A DNA stretch of 64,000 bases from Granulosicoccus sp045106195 (GCA_045106195.1 JBGCEH010000062.1:1-64000); one strand, 5' to 3'. Numbered from the stretch's first letter, positions 25,429-34,756 are shown. Notes: generated by a model from the letters alone, not told the origin. A program made the numbers and translations.

Positions 25429-27387
25429 TTACGTTCTGCTACGTCGTGCGGTCTTACGATCCACCATGCCAGTGACTGAAATGTCTTCGATCCATTGCCG
25501 AAGTTTTTCTGGCGCTATCAGGCGTTTTCTGGCACGTGTGACAGCAACGTAAATCGTCGCACTAAACGCCGCCTTTGAGATCTGGTTCGCCGAATCAAAA
25601 ACATCGGGTGCGAGCATGACATTGTCGAATTCCAGATTGCGGGCATTTTCTATCAGGCTTACGATATGCGTACGATGACGATTTTTAGTGAGCTGTTTGT
25701 AGGTTTGTTGCCAGTTCTTCTGCTCATAGCCTCTATCCAATAGCTGGTTGAAGCGACGGAAGCCTGCATTGTTCTGGTAGGCCGTAGCCAGGTTGTCCCA
25801 TGTGTTGAAACGGAAAAGCTGGCCATGGCGGGCCCGGCTGTTACGATATTTTAGTTCGATACAGTCCTGTACAAACATGTCCAAGTCCTTATGGTCGCTC
25901 ATCAGATCAGGGTTAATGTTCTGTCTGGTCAAGCGTTGCACCCATTCGAACAAGCCCCAGTTGTCAGTGACAAGAATCAAGGCAGGCACGGTCGGCGTTG
26001 TGGCTTTCTGATAGTACTCAACGCGCAATTTGCTCTGGGTATTGCCTTGAAACTGTGTCTTCACGCGACTGGGGTGCGCAACGATAATCGGATTTATTAT
26101 GTTTTCCAGTTCCCGGCCGGAACGGATGGACTGCACCATTTCCCTCAATCGGATATTGCTTGCCTGTTGGTAGGTTTGCCCACGCAGATTCTGATAATCA
26201 TCTCCAAGCGTTGCAAGGGCTTGGGGACTGCAGGCAAGAATCTGCAAAACCGGTTTTGGTAGATCGTGGCATTCATCCACGATGATATGGGTGTATTGCT
26301 CAGGGATCGGCCAGCCATTCAGAGCTGCCCATTTAATCTTGTGAAATCCTCGGATCTGAGGCTTGAAATTTTTCGTTGGCGGAAGCAAAAGGGTATTCCA
26401 CAAGTCATTGGCATACTGGCGGACAACCGCCCGGAGCGTGGCATCGAAGGTTGTCGCATAGCTTGCCGGAATGTGCTTTTCCATGATGCTGGCCTCCTTG
26501 CTTTGGCAAAAATTGAACACCGTAGCGCGGATGGCTTTGATGATCTGCTGTGCGCCGTAACCACCGATGGCTCTGACCCCTAGTTGCCGGATGATAATAT
26601 CGTCAGGCATTGTCGCTCGCGCGGCGCTTCTGGATCGCATGCTACGATTGGCTGCTGAGGTGAGATCTGGCGGGATAACCATGTCTGCCAGAGTTGCAAA
26701 GGTGCACTGCTGAACATGCTGCATTTTCTGTCCATCGGTGGATAAGGCATCGAGCTGGCGTTTGGATGCCGCCACTAACAGGATCCGCCTGCCGGATGCT
26801 CCAAGCATGTCCAGCAAGGATTTGATCAGTGAGGTTTTTCCCGTTCCCGCATAGCCTTGTATGTGCATATGCTCGTCTTTCTGAGCTTCAAATTCACGGT
26901 ATACGCGACTTTGTTCAGAGCTGAGTATCCGTTGGCTGCCATCGAGAGTCGTTTTGATTCTTTGTCTGGCCAGAGATTCACGGTACTGTGGCTGGAAGCC
27001 GTAGTCCCAGACTCCTTGAGGTGACAGGTAAGCCTGCTTTGTCACGGTTTCTTCGTCCAACAAAACTATCCTGAGGCTTGGCAGCAGTTGAAAGCCTGCA
27101 TCAATCGCATGGCGCGTCAGCTGTTGTGAGGCATATTCTATAAACAGGGTCATACCGCTATTTTCGACTTGCTCATTACAGGACACTATGATGTCAGCGA
27201 GCAGTCGTTCGGCGGGAGGGTGCTTGCGCCCGGAAAGTTCTGGCAAATGCGTCAGCAGAAAAAGAGCGGCGATTTCGGGAATTTCCAGTTCCTGCAAAGC
27301 GGTTTTCCAGCTTACATTCTCATCAAGAACGCTTTGAAGTGTGTCCTCGCTGATGGGCAAGTAAAGCTCTGCCTCTGTGAGTAACAT
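25429..27387 (-). CDS. UvrD/Rep-like superfamily I helicase-type protein
   Basis: 652 aa. Walker A GYAGTGKT is at ~178-185, Walker B/DExH IIVDECHD at ~368-375, LGDDYQNLRG is motif III and VAVTRARKRL (~614-623) is motif VI. The ~170 residues before Walker A are unlike UvrD and not recognised. Motif III reads GDDYQ where UvrD has GDxxQ. It is probably an ATP-dependent DNA or RNA translocase; direction and role are not deducible. It is convergent with cobT (63-bp gap) and divergent from preT. Confidence 0.75.
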   Translation of the reverse strand: MLLTEAELYLPISEDTLQSVLDENVSWKTALQELEIPEIAALFLLTHLPELSGRKHPPAERLLADIIVSCNEQVENSGMTLFIEYASQQLTRHAIDAGFQLLPSLRIVLLDEETVTKQAYLSPQGVWDYGFQPQYRESLARQRIKTTLDGSQRILSSEQSRVYREFEAQKDEHMHIQGYAGTGKTSLIKSLLDMLGASGRRILLVAASKRQLDALSTDGQKMQHVQQCTFATLADMVIPPDLTSAANRSMRSRSAARATMPDDIIIRQLGVRAIGGYGAQQIIKAIRATVFNFCQSKEASIMEKHIPASYATTFDATLRAVVRQYANDLWNTLLLPPTKNFKPQIRGFHKIKWAALNGWPIPEQYTHIIVDECHDLPKPVLQILACSPQALATLGDDYQNLRGQTYQQASNIRLREMVQSIRSGRELENIINPIIVAHPSRVKTQFQGNTQSKLRVEYYQKATTPTVPALILVTDNWGLFEWVQRLTRQNINPDLMSDHKDLDMFVQDCIELKYRNSRARHGQLFRFNTWDNLATAYQNNAGFRRFNQLLDRGYEQKNWQQTYKQLTKNRHRTHIVSLIENARNLEFDNVMLAPDVFDSANQISKAAFSATIYVAVTRARKRLIAPEKLRQWIEDISVTGMVDRKTARRSRT

Positions 27388-27476
27388 CGTGAAGGTTTCC
27401 GGCGATTGGGCGACATGCTGTAGGCAGGCCTGCGATCATCTCACACACTCGATAAGCATTCGCCATTTGCTAAAAT

Positions 27477-27492
27477 TTGACCATTTGGAAAA
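27477..27492. promoter_or_regulatory. Near-consensus RutR operator upstream of preT
   Basis: TTGACCATTTGGAAAA matches 12 of the 14 specified bases of the E. coli RutR motif TTGACCAnnTGGTCAA, with a perfect left half. It lies ~49 bases before the preT ATG. Together with the perfect site at 31519 it suggests that preTA is RutR-controlled. Confidence 0.6.
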
Positions 27493-27540
27493 ATATTGCT
27501 TTAATCGTCCAATCACAAGTCTTCAGGGGGAGTGTGCCGA

Positions 27541-28842
27541 ATGAGTTCGAACACCATCGAACAGTTGAAGCAGGATCTGCACCCACCGTTAACCCGGCAT
27601 GAAGCCCTGGTGGAATCCGATCGCTGTTACTTCTGTTATGACGCTCCCTGTGTTACGTCGTGTCCCACAGGTATTGACATACCGCTGTTCATCCGACAAA
27701 TCAGTACTGATAATCCCAAGGGGTCAGCCCGCACGATCTTCAATGAAAATATTCTGGGTGGCATGTGTGCCCGGGTATGTCCGACAGAAGAGCTGTGCGA
27801 GCAGGCCTGTGTCCGCAATACCGCTGAAGATAATCCCGTGCGTATTGGTGAATTGCAGCGCTATGCGACCGATCATCTCATACGTACGGGCAAACAGCCT
27901 TATGTTCGGGCACCATCCACAGGCCGTCGTATAGCGGTGGTTGGTGCTGGCCCTGCCGGACTGGCTTGTGCGCATCGCCTGGCATTGTATGGGCATGATG
28001 TCGAGATCCTCGATGCCATGCCAAAGTCAGGTGGCTTGAACGAATATGGCATCGCAGCTTACAAGACAGTTGATGACTTTGCGCAGAGTGAAGTTGAATA
28101 CATACTGTCCATTGGCGGTATTTCGATCAAACACAATCATGCTCTGGGGGTGGATGTGACCTTGGATCAACTGCTTCAGCAGTTCGATGCTGTGTTTCTG
28201 GGTTTGGGCCTTGGGACAGTCAATCAGGTGTCTATCGAAGGTCATGATCTCGAGGGCGTCGCTGATGCCGTGGCCATCATTCGTGAGTTGCGGCAGGCGA
28301 GTGACCTTGCTGCGTTGAAGGTTGGCAGGCGTACAGTGGTGGTTGGCGGTGGAATGACAGCAATTGATGCTGCCGTACAAACCAGAATGCTGGGTGCAGA
28401 AGAGGTCACGGTCGTTTACCGTCGTGGCGTCGATAAAATGAATGCCAGCGTTTTTGAGCAGGACCTCGCCAAAGTCAATGGTGTCATGATAAGAACATCA
28501 CTTCAGCCTTTGAGAATTCATGGTGAGGATGGCAACGTGACGGGGGTCGAGTTCAGTTATATGCAAGGCGAAGGTGATGCCTTTGCGCCCACTGGAGAGA
28601 CACTATTAATACCTTGTGATCGCGTACTGATGGCCATTGGTCAGCAGTTCGTCACATCCAATACGGATGATGCGCTTGAAATTCATAATGGCAGAATCAG
28701 GGTAGATGCCGACCGTCGAACATCGAATGAAAAGATCTGGGCGGGAGGCGACTGTATCGCCGGAGGTGAAGATCTGACCGTGGCTGCTGTGCAGGATGGC
28801 AAGCTGGCCGCTGAATCCATTCACGCGCACCTGGAGCGATAG
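27541..28842 (+). CDS. preT: NAD-dependent dihydropyrimidine dehydrogenase subunit PreT
   Basis: 433 aa from ATG at 27541. CAGGGGGA lies about 10 bases upstream; the GTG at 27532 would be too close to it. An N-terminal ferredoxin-like domain carries CYFCYDAPCVTSCPTGID and MCARVCPTEELCEQACV for Fe-S clusters. FAD binding follows (VVGAGPAGLACAHRLALYGH), then NAD(P) binding (VVVGGGMTAIDAAVQTRMLG). PreT passes electrons from NADH to PreA to reduce uracil or thymine to the dihydro form. It lies 6 bp before preA. Confidence 0.93.
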   Translation: MSSNTIEQLKQDLHPPLTRHEALVESDRCYFCYDAPCVTSCPTGIDIPLFIRQISTDNPKGSARTIFNENILGGMCARVCPTEELCEQACVRNTAEDNPVRIGELQRYATDHLIRTGKQPYVRAPSTGRRIAVVGAGPAGLACAHRLALYGHDVEILDAMPKSGGLNEYGIAAYKTVDDFAQSEVEYILSIGGISIKHNHALGVDVTLDQLLQQFDAVFLGLGLGTVNQVSIEGHDLEGVADAVAIIRELRQASDLAALKVGRRTVVVGGGMTAIDAAVQTRMLGAEEVTVVYRRGVDKMNASVFEQDLAKVNGVMIRTSLQPLRIHGEDGNVTGVEFSYMQGEGDAFAPTGETLLIPCDRVLMAIGQQFVTSNTDDALEIHNGRIRVDADRRTSNEKIWAGGDCIAGGEDLTVAAVQDGKLAAESIHAHLER

Positions 28843-28848
28843 GAAGCC

Positions 28849-30150
28849 ATGGCTGATTTATCATCTGAATTTCTCGGCATCAAATCACCCAATCCATTCT
28901 GGTTGGCATCTGCACCGCCTACCGATAAGGAATACAACGTCGTCCGTGCTTTTGAAGCGGGTTGGGGTGGCGTTGTCTGGAAGACTCTCGGCGAAGATCC
29001 GCATGTTGTAAACGTCAACGGTCCTCGATATGGCGTGCTGCATTCTTCTGATCGTACGTTGATTGGTTTCAACAATATCGAGCTTATTACCGATCGCCCG
29101 TTGCAAATCAACCTCGATGAAATAAAGCGGGTGAAAAGAGACTGGCCTGATCGCGCCATGATCGTCTCTCTCATGGTCCCCTGTGAAGAGAAGAACTGGA
29201 AAGACATTCTGGCACGGGTAGAAGATACCGGCGCTGATGGCGTAGAACTGAATTTCGGATGCCCACACGGCATGTCCGAGCGTGGCATGGGGGCGGCGGT
29301 AGGGCAGGTACCTGAATATATCCAGATGGTGACTGAGTGGTGTAAGCAATACACAAAGATGCCGGTGATCGTCAAACTCACGCCGAACGTGTCTGATATC
29401 AAAGGTCCGGCGCGTGCTGCCCATGCGGGTGGTGCTGATGCCGTGTCACTCATCAACACTGTCAATTCCATCATCAGCGTCAATCTGGATACCATGTCGC
29501 CGGAGCCTTCCATTGATGGCTGGGGATCGCACGGCGGCTATTGCGGGCCTGCGGTCAAACCGATTGCGTTGAATATGGTGGCAGAAATTGCGCGTGATCC
29601 AAAGACGGCAAATCTGCCAATTTCCGGTATCGGCGGTATCACTACGTGGCGCGATGCGGCAGAGTTCATTGCACTTGGGGCTGCCAACGTTCAAGTCTGC
29701 ACGGCCGCCATGACTTACGGCTTTCGCATCATTGAGGAATTAACCCTTGGGCTGTCAGACTGGATGGATGAGAAAGGTTATTCGTCTGTGAATGACATTA
29801 CAGGCCTTGCGACACCCAACGTCAAGGACTGGCAAAACCTGAACCTCAACTACATCTCCAAAGCGGTGATTGATCAGGACTTGTGTATACAGTGCGGTCG
29901 TTGTCACGTGGTATGCGAAGACACCTCACATCAGGCTATAACGCAAACCGTTGATGGCAAGCGTATGTTTCAGGTGATTGATGAGGAATGCGTGGGCTGC
30001 AACTTGTGTGTCAGTGTTTGTCCGGTTGACCAATGTATTTCCATGGAACAGCTGGTGGGCGGTGTGGACACCAGAACCAATGAGCCTGTGGTGGATGAAT
30101 ATGCAAACTGGACAACGCACCCTAACAATCCAATGGCGGTGCGTGAATAG
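28849..30150 (+). CDS. preA: Dihydropyrimidine dehydrogenase catalytic subunit PreA
   Basis: 433 aa. The FMN-binding DHOD-like barrel contains LGIKSPNPFWLASAPPTDK, GVELNFGCPHGMSERGMGA (catalytic Cys region) and ISGIGGITTWRDAAEFI. A C-terminal two-cluster ferredoxin domain carries CIQCGRCHVVC and CVGCNLCVSVCP. This is the standard PreA layout. It reduces the pyrimidine C5=C6 bond with PreT. AGGA lies 5 bases before the ATG. Its last 29 bases overlap the convergent glycosylase gene. Confidence 0.95.
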   Translation: MADLSSEFLGIKSPNPFWLASAPPTDKEYNVVRAFEAGWGGVVWKTLGEDPHVVNVNGPRYGVLHSSDRTLIGFNNIELITDRPLQINLDEIKRVKRDWPDRAMIVSLMVPCEEKNWKDILARVEDTGADGVELNFGCPHGMSERGMGAAVGQVPEYIQMVTEWCKQYTKMPVIVKLTPNVSDIKGPARAAHAGGADAVSLINTVNSIISVNLDTMSPEPSIDGWGSHGGYCGPAVKPIALNMVAEIARDPKTANLPISGIGGITTWRDAAEFIALGAANVQVCTAAMTYGFRIIEELTLGLSDWMDEKGYSSVNDITGLATPNVKDWQNLNLNYISKAVIDQDLCIQCGRCHVVCEDTSHQAITQTVDGKRMFQVIDEECVGCNLCVSVCPVDQCISMEQLVGGVDTRTNEPVVDEYANWTTHPNNPMAVRE

Positions 30151-30706
30151 ACAGCTCGCTGCGCCAGCGTTCGAATTTTTCTTGTAGCGTTAACGTTGCC
30201 ATGGCCGGACTGGTTGATGGGAGGTTAACGATGATGGGCATGGGGTCTACAAGCTGTGGCAATATGTGCCGTTTAAACAGGGCTTCGGCAGTGCGGCCGT
30301 TGCAGGCAACAATGCGTAATTCGGGGTGCCGGATGATCAACTGTGGGATCGGATTGGCTAGCTCCGAGTGACGGACAATGTCACTATCCAGGCTGCCGGG
30401 ACGTTCACAACTTGCCAGCACATCCCATAAGGCAAAGCCTGCTGTTGTAATCAACTTACATCGTTGCTCATAGGATAAATCCTGATGAACTGCGTAGCTT
30501 GGTATGCCGTTGGTGGCAAGTGCGCACATGATGGGCCACAAGGCGTTTCTTGGATGAGCGTAGTATTGCTGCAATTGTAAGGATTTTTGTCCCGGCATGG
30601 TGCCGAGAACAAGTGTGTGAACGTACCTGCCCATTAGCGGTGGAAATGACTCGCTTGCAGCGGTGCCTGAGGATGCGTGCGTTTTTGAAGAAGGTGGGGT
30701 AGTCAT
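30122..30706 (-). CDS. DNA-deoxyinosine (hypoxanthine)-type glycosylase, uracil-DNA glycosylase superfamily
   Basis: 194 aa from ATG at 30706; a GTG at 30742 is an alternative, and neither has a clear ribosome site. TLVLGTMPGQKSLQLQQYYA followed by HPRNALWPIM is the active-site loop of the deoxyinosine glycosylase family, and GFALWDVLASCERPGSLDSD and VNLPSTSPA complete the fold. The family removes hypoxanthine or uracil-like lesions from DNA. The protein is a bit longer than usual because of a Ser/Thr-rich N-terminus. It overlaps preA's 3' end and faces rutR's 3' side, within the pyrimidine locus. Confidence 0.85.
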   Translation of the reverse strand: MTTPPSSKTHASSGTAASESFPPLMGRYVHTLVLGTMPGQKSLQLQQYYAHPRNALWPIMCALATNGIPSYAVHQDLSYEQRCKLITTAGFALWDVLASCERPGSLDSDIVRHSELANPIPQLIIRHPELRIVACNGRTAEALFKRHILPQLVDPMPIIVNLPSTSPAMATLTLQEKFERWRSELSIHAPPLDC

Positions 30707-30865
30707 GATGATTGCATATGAGGCCAGATTGCACCGTCTCACGTTAAGCTAAATTAGCACGTACAAAAAACGCGGTTACTCGCCATTGTTGCGAAGGCAA
30801 AAACCCAGCGTTGTGGCAATGTAGATTCTCCGCCTGCGAGGGGATGAGGGAGGGTTGCTTCAATA

Positions 30866-31501
30866 TCATTCTGGTTGAGTGGGCCTGAGTCCCTGAGTAA
30901 TGATAAGCCTGAGTGTGCGTTCGGCTTCGTCAAAGAGCGCGCGTTCATCCCCCTCATACAGCGCATTAATCTGCGCCTGAAAATCTGCATAGTGCTGTGT
31001 AGAGGACCAGATGAGAAACAGCAGGTGCAATGGGCTGACTGATGCGATTTTCCCATCATCAATCCAGGCTTGTATTATCTGGCAGCGTGAGTCAACAAGC
31101 CTCTTCAGGCCTGTTTCCAGAAAAGGTCGAACCGCATTTGCGCCTTGCAGGATTTCGTTCGCAAACAGTCGAGAGGCATGCGGCGCTGTACGTGACAGCT
31201 GCAGTTTTTGGCGAGCGTAGTTCCAGAGCTGTTCGATGGGGTCGCCGGTCGGATCCAGTTGCTCCAGAGGATCGAGCCAGATGCTCAACGTGCGATTGAG
31301 CACCGCAGCGTAAATCTCATCCTTGGTGTTGAAGTAATACAGCACATTGGCTTTGGACATACCGGCGTTACGTGCAATCTGATCCACTGTGGAGCCTCTG
31401 TAACCACACGATGAGAATACGTCGAGGGCGGCGGCGACAATACGTGACTCATTCTGCACCTGAATGCGGGTTGGCTTTCCGGATGCCGATTTGATGACCA
31501 A
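30866..31501 (-). CDS. rutR: RutR-like TetR-family regulator
   Basis: 211 aa if started at TTG 31501, equal to E. coli RutR (212). The frame is open to 31618, but a longer start would run through the operator at 31519. The N-terminal HTH is IVAAALDVFSSCGYRGSTVDQIARNAGMSKANVLYYF, shown here in parts: IARNAGMSKANVLYYFNTK is the recognition part. The C-terminal domain has FLIWSSTQHYADF and IITQGLRPTQ, as in RutR. RutR binds uracil/thymine and releases DNA. The TTG start has no strong ribosome site, so the exact start is not certain. It is divergent from mmsA. Confidence 0.88.
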   Translation of the reverse strand: MVIKSASGKPTRIQVQNESRIVAAALDVFSSCGYRGSTVDQIARNAGMSKANVLYYFNTKDEIYAAVLNRTLSIWLDPLEQLDPTGDPIEQLWNYARQKLQLSRTAPHASRLFANEILQGANAVRPFLETGLKRLVDSRCQIIQAWIDDGKIASVSPLHLLFLIWSSTQHYADFQAQINALYEGDERALFDEAERTLRLIITQGLRPTQPE

Positions 31502-31518
31502 TTCACTGTCTGCAATTG

Positions 31519-31534
31519 TTGACCAGATGGTCAA
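31519..31534. promoter_or_regulatory. Perfect RutR operator between rutR and mmsA
   Basis: TTGACCAGATGGTCAA matches all 14 specified bases of the RutR palindrome TTGACCAnnTGGTCAA. It lies 17 bases before the proposed rutR start and ~100 bases before the mmsA ATG, so it could serve both autoregulation and control of the catabolic genes. Confidence 0.88.
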
Positions 31535-31635
31535 GGTACGATAGCGTGACCACAAGCACAAGCGTGACGTTTGCGTCCCGACGTTTTTACGCAGGTAAAC
31601 TATCTTCAATTTCACCAAACAGAGTATTCAGTGTC

Positions 31636-33120
31636 ATGATTGATAACCTCGTCGGCGGACAACGTGTGTCCAGCAAAAGTGGCAGAAAACAGCCGATTTA
31701 CAACCCTGCAACGGGTGAGGCGATTGATGAGCTGGGGCTCAGCACTGCCGAGGAAGTGGGAGCGGCGGTAGAGTCCGCCGCGGCAGCGTTCCCGGCATGG
31801 GCAGCCACGCCGCCCCTGAAGCGGGCATCCATTATGTTTCGTTTTAATGAATTGCTGATAAAGCACGCTGATGCCGTGGCGCGTGAGATTTCCCGCGAGC
31901 ATGGCAAGACCCATGATGACGCACTGGGTGAAGTACAACGTGGCCGGGAAGTCGTCGAATTCGTGTGTGGAATACCTCAGCTTCTCAAGGGCGAGTTCTC
32001 TAGAAACGTCGGCCCGCAAATCGATTCGTACTCGGATCGTCAGGCCCTTGGCGTTTGTGCCGGTATTACCCCCTTCAATTTTCCTGCAATGGTTCCTCTC
32101 TGGATGTATCCGGTGGCGATTGCCTGCGGAAATACCTTTGTGTTGAAGCCGTCAGAGCGTGATCCATCGGCTGTGATGATGATTGCCGACCTTCTCCACG
32201 AGGCCGGTTTGCCCCCTGGTGTTCTCAACGTCGTACACGGTGACAAAGAGGCAGTCGATGCGTTGCTGGATCATCCTGAGGTCCGGGCTGTCAGTTTTGT
32301 TGGCTCAACACCGATAGCAGAGTACGTCTACAACCGTGGCAATCAGTCTGGTAAGCGCGTTCAGGCACTGGGTGGCGCTAAAAACCATATGGTGGTTATG
32401 CCCGATGCCGATATGGATCAAGCGGTGGACGCGTTGATGGGCGCAGGTTTTGGATCTGCCGGTGAGCGTTGCATGGCAATATCCGTAGCCGTGCCCGTGG
32501 GTGAGGAAACAGCCAACCGTCTGGTTGATGCACTGCGACCAAAAGTGGAAGCCTTGCGCGTCGGCCCTGCAGACGATCCGGATGCTGAGATGGGGCCGGT
32601 CATCACAGCTGATGCCAAAAAGCGTATTACCAGTCTGATTGATAGCGGTGTGGCAGCCGGTGCTGATCTGGTTGTTGACGGTCGTAATCTGTCGCTGCAA
32701 GGATATGAGAACGGCTATTTTCTGGGTGGCTCATTATTCGATAACGTCACCACTGACATGGACATCTACCAGCAAGAGATTTTCGGACCGGTGCTGGCTG
32801 TCGTACGTGCCGAGAAATACGATGATGCCGTGAAGATGATCAATGATCACGAGTACGGCAACGGTACCGCTATCTTCACCCGCGACGGAGATGCGGCTCG
32901 TTCCTTCACGGACAGTATTCAGGTAGGCATGGTCGGCGTCAATGTTCCAATTCCGGTGCCAGTGGCTTATCACAGCTTTGGTGGGTGGAAACGTTCGATC
33001 TTTGGTGATCATTCCATCTACGGTCCTGAAGGTGTTCATTTCTATACACGACTCAAAACCGTCACTACACGCTGGCCAACAGGCATCAAGCAAGGCGCTG
33101 TGTTCGACTTCCCAACCTGA
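31636..33120 (+). CDS. mmsA: CoA-acylating (methyl)malonate-semialdehyde dehydrogenase
   Basis: 494 aa from ATG at 31636 (MIDNLVGGQRV); the open frame extends back to 31516 through the operator but is not conserved. GVCAGITPFNFPAMVPLW, LGGAKNHMVVMPDADMD and the catalytic Cys in GSAGERCMAIS identify MmsA. It converts malonate or methylmalonate semialdehyde plus CoA and NAD+ to acetyl-CoA or propionyl-CoA and CO2. In this locus it would finish breakdown of beta-alanine (from uracil) and beta-aminoisobutyrate (from thymine) after transamination. Confidence 0.93.
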   Translation: MIDNLVGGQRVSSKSGRKQPIYNPATGEAIDELGLSTAEEVGAAVESAAAAFPAWAATPPLKRASIMFRFNELLIKHADAVAREISREHGKTHDDALGEVQRGREVVEFVCGIPQLLKGEFSRNVGPQIDSYSDRQALGVCAGITPFNFPAMVPLWMYPVAIACGNTFVLKPSERDPSAVMMIADLLHEAGLPPGVLNVVHGDKEAVDALLDHPEVRAVSFVGSTPIAEYVYNRGNQSGKRVQALGGAKNHMVVMPDADMDQAVDALMGAGFGSAGERCMAISVAVPVGEETANRLVDALRPKVEALRVGPADDPDAEMGPVITADAKKRITSLIDSGVAAGADLVVDGRNLSLQGYENGYFLGGSLFDNVTTDMDIYQQEIFGPVLAVVRAEKYDDAVKMINDHEYGNGTAIFTRDGDAARSFTDSIQVGMVGVNVPIPVPVAYHSFGGWKRSIFGDHSIYGPEGVHFYTRLKTVTTRWPTGIKQGAVFDFPT

Positions 33121-33252
33121 GTCAGCATGACATCCCACGATTCATGAGGCACTCTATTTCTGAAGGCTTATGAATTGTCCACGCCAGTGGTTAGCCCGGT
33201 GGCAGCCGTCGTCGGGCAGGCTTCACGTCAATCCATTCATCAGAGGTCGGTT

Positions 33253-34500
33253 ATGGCAATTACCAGCAATATGCGAATCAACGGCGAGCGTTTGTGGGAC
33301 TCGCTAATGGAGATGGCGAAAATCGGGCCGGGTGTTGCTGGGGGTAATAATCGACAGACACTGACCGATGAAGACGCGGTCGGGCGGCGCCTGTTTCAGC
33401 GCTGGTGCGAAGAGGCAGGATGTAGTATGGGGCTGGACAAAATGGGCACGATGTTCGCCCGACGCGAAGGCACAGATCCTGATGCCTTGCCGGTCTATGT
33501 CGGGTCGCACCTTGATACGCAGCCCACGGGAGGGAAATACGATGGCGTACTGGGTGTGCTGGGAGGGCTTGAGATTATCCGGCAGCTCAATGACATGAAC
33601 ATCAGGACCAGACATCCCATCGTCGTGGTTAATTTCACGAACGAAGAGGGCACACGCTTCGCTCCCGCCATGGTGGCCTCTGGCGTGTTCGCCGGTATTC
33701 ATACACTGGACTGGGCGTACGAGCGCACTGATGCGGAAGGCACACGTCTGGGTGATGAGCTTAAGCGAGTAGGTTTTCTGGGCGATGAGAATGTCGGTGA
33801 GCGCAAGATGCACGCTTTTTTTGAACTGCATATCGAGCAAGGCCCTATCCTCGAGCAGGCTGGCAAGGATATCGGTGTTGTCACTCATGGCCAAGGCCTG
33901 AAGTGGCTGGAAATTACACTGATTGGTAAGGAGAGTCACACAGGCTCGACGCCAATGCCCATGCGCGTCAATGCAGGTCTTGGCATGGCTCGCATCACCG
34001 AGATGGTCAACGATATAGCGTTGAGTCATGCACCGCATGCGGTAGGCGCGATTGGTCAATGTGATGTCTACCCGAATTCGCGCAACATCATTCCCGGTAA
34101 GGTGGTCTTCACGGTGGATTTTCGTCATCCGGAAAAATCGGTGATTGCTGATATGGAGATGCGTCTGCGTGACGGAGCAAAAACGATTGCCGATGAGATC
34201 GGTCTCGGGCTGGGCATAGAACAAGTCGGTGGTTTTGACCCTGTCACTTTTAACGAGAGCTGTGTTACTGCCGTGCGTTCAGCGGCAGAGCGTTTGGGCT
34301 ACAGTCATCAGAATCTGGTGTCGGGTGCCGGACATGATGCGTGCTGGATTAACCGCGTTGCGCCTACCGCCATGGTGATGTGTCCGTGTGTTGATGGGCT
34401 TTCGCACAATGAAGCAGAAGAGATATCACCGGAATGGGCCACCGCCGGAACCAACGTATTGTTTCATGCTGTTGTTGAGACAGCACAGATCGTCGAGTAG
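33253..34500 (+). CDS. Beta-ureidopropionase (N-carbamoyl-beta-alanine amidohydrolase, M20 family)
   Basis: 415 aa from ATG at 33253, with AGAGG 6 bases upstream; a TTG at 33175 gives a non-conserved extension. Zinc-binding motifs: YVGSHLDTQPTGGKYDG, NFTNEEGTRFAPAM, ELHIEQGPILEQ and the C-terminal GLSHNEAE. GAGHDACWINRVAPTAM is typical of the amidohydrolase/hydantoin-utilising group. It hydrolyses N-carbamoyl-beta-alanine to beta-alanine, CO2 and NH3. Allantoate amidohydrolase is the close alternative, but HydA and PreTA next to it favour the pyrimidine role. Confidence 0.88.
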   Translation: MAITSNMRINGERLWDSLMEMAKIGPGVAGGNNRQTLTDEDAVGRRLFQRWCEEAGCSMGLDKMGTMFARREGTDPDALPVYVGSHLDTQPTGGKYDGVLGVLGGLEIIRQLNDMNIRTRHPIVVVNFTNEEGTRFAPAMVASGVFAGIHTLDWAYERTDAEGTRLGDELKRVGFLGDENVGERKMHAFFELHIEQGPILEQAGKDIGVVTHGQGLKWLEITLIGKESHTGSTPMPMRVNAGLGMARITEMVNDIALSHAPHAVGAIGQCDVYPNSRNIIPGKVVFTVDFRHPEKSVIADMEMRLRDGAKTIADEIGLGLGIEQVGGFDPVTFNESCVTAVRSAAERLGYSHQNLVSGAGHDACWINRVAPTAMVMCPCVDGLSHNEAEEISPEWATAGTNVLFHAVVETAQIVE

Positions 34501-34640
34501 TCCGGGTTGGCGTGACGTCGTCAGCTTTCATCGTATCGATGGATATATGCTGCTGGTGATCGAGTATCGTTTTCAGTCAGTTTTGTTTTTCCTATTTTAC
34601 GCAATGATCCGAAGGGACCGGAGTCAGGACCCAGTCTTAC

Positions 34641-34713
34641 AGAATGTCATCCCTGCCAGGGCAGGGATACCGTATTCCCACACTATAGATCCCCGCCTGC
34701 GCGGGAATGACAA
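34641..34713. repeat. Bipartite palindromic intergenic repeat (copy 1)
   Basis: GTCATCCCTGCCAGGGCAGG starts an inverted copy and ATCCCCGCCTGCGCGGGAAT closes the opposite arm, with ~20 bases between. It lies in the beta-ureidopropionase-hydA gap. Related copies are at 41889, 46847, 49017 and 57159. Confidence 0.75.
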
Positions 34714-34756
34714 CGCTTGAGTCAGTACTATTTAGACTAAAACAGGATTTGACATC

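Noticed and set aside
31516..31635. Longer start of the MmsA frame
   Set aside because: It would pass through the RutR operator and adds residues not found in MmsA; ATG 31636 begins at the conserved N-terminus.
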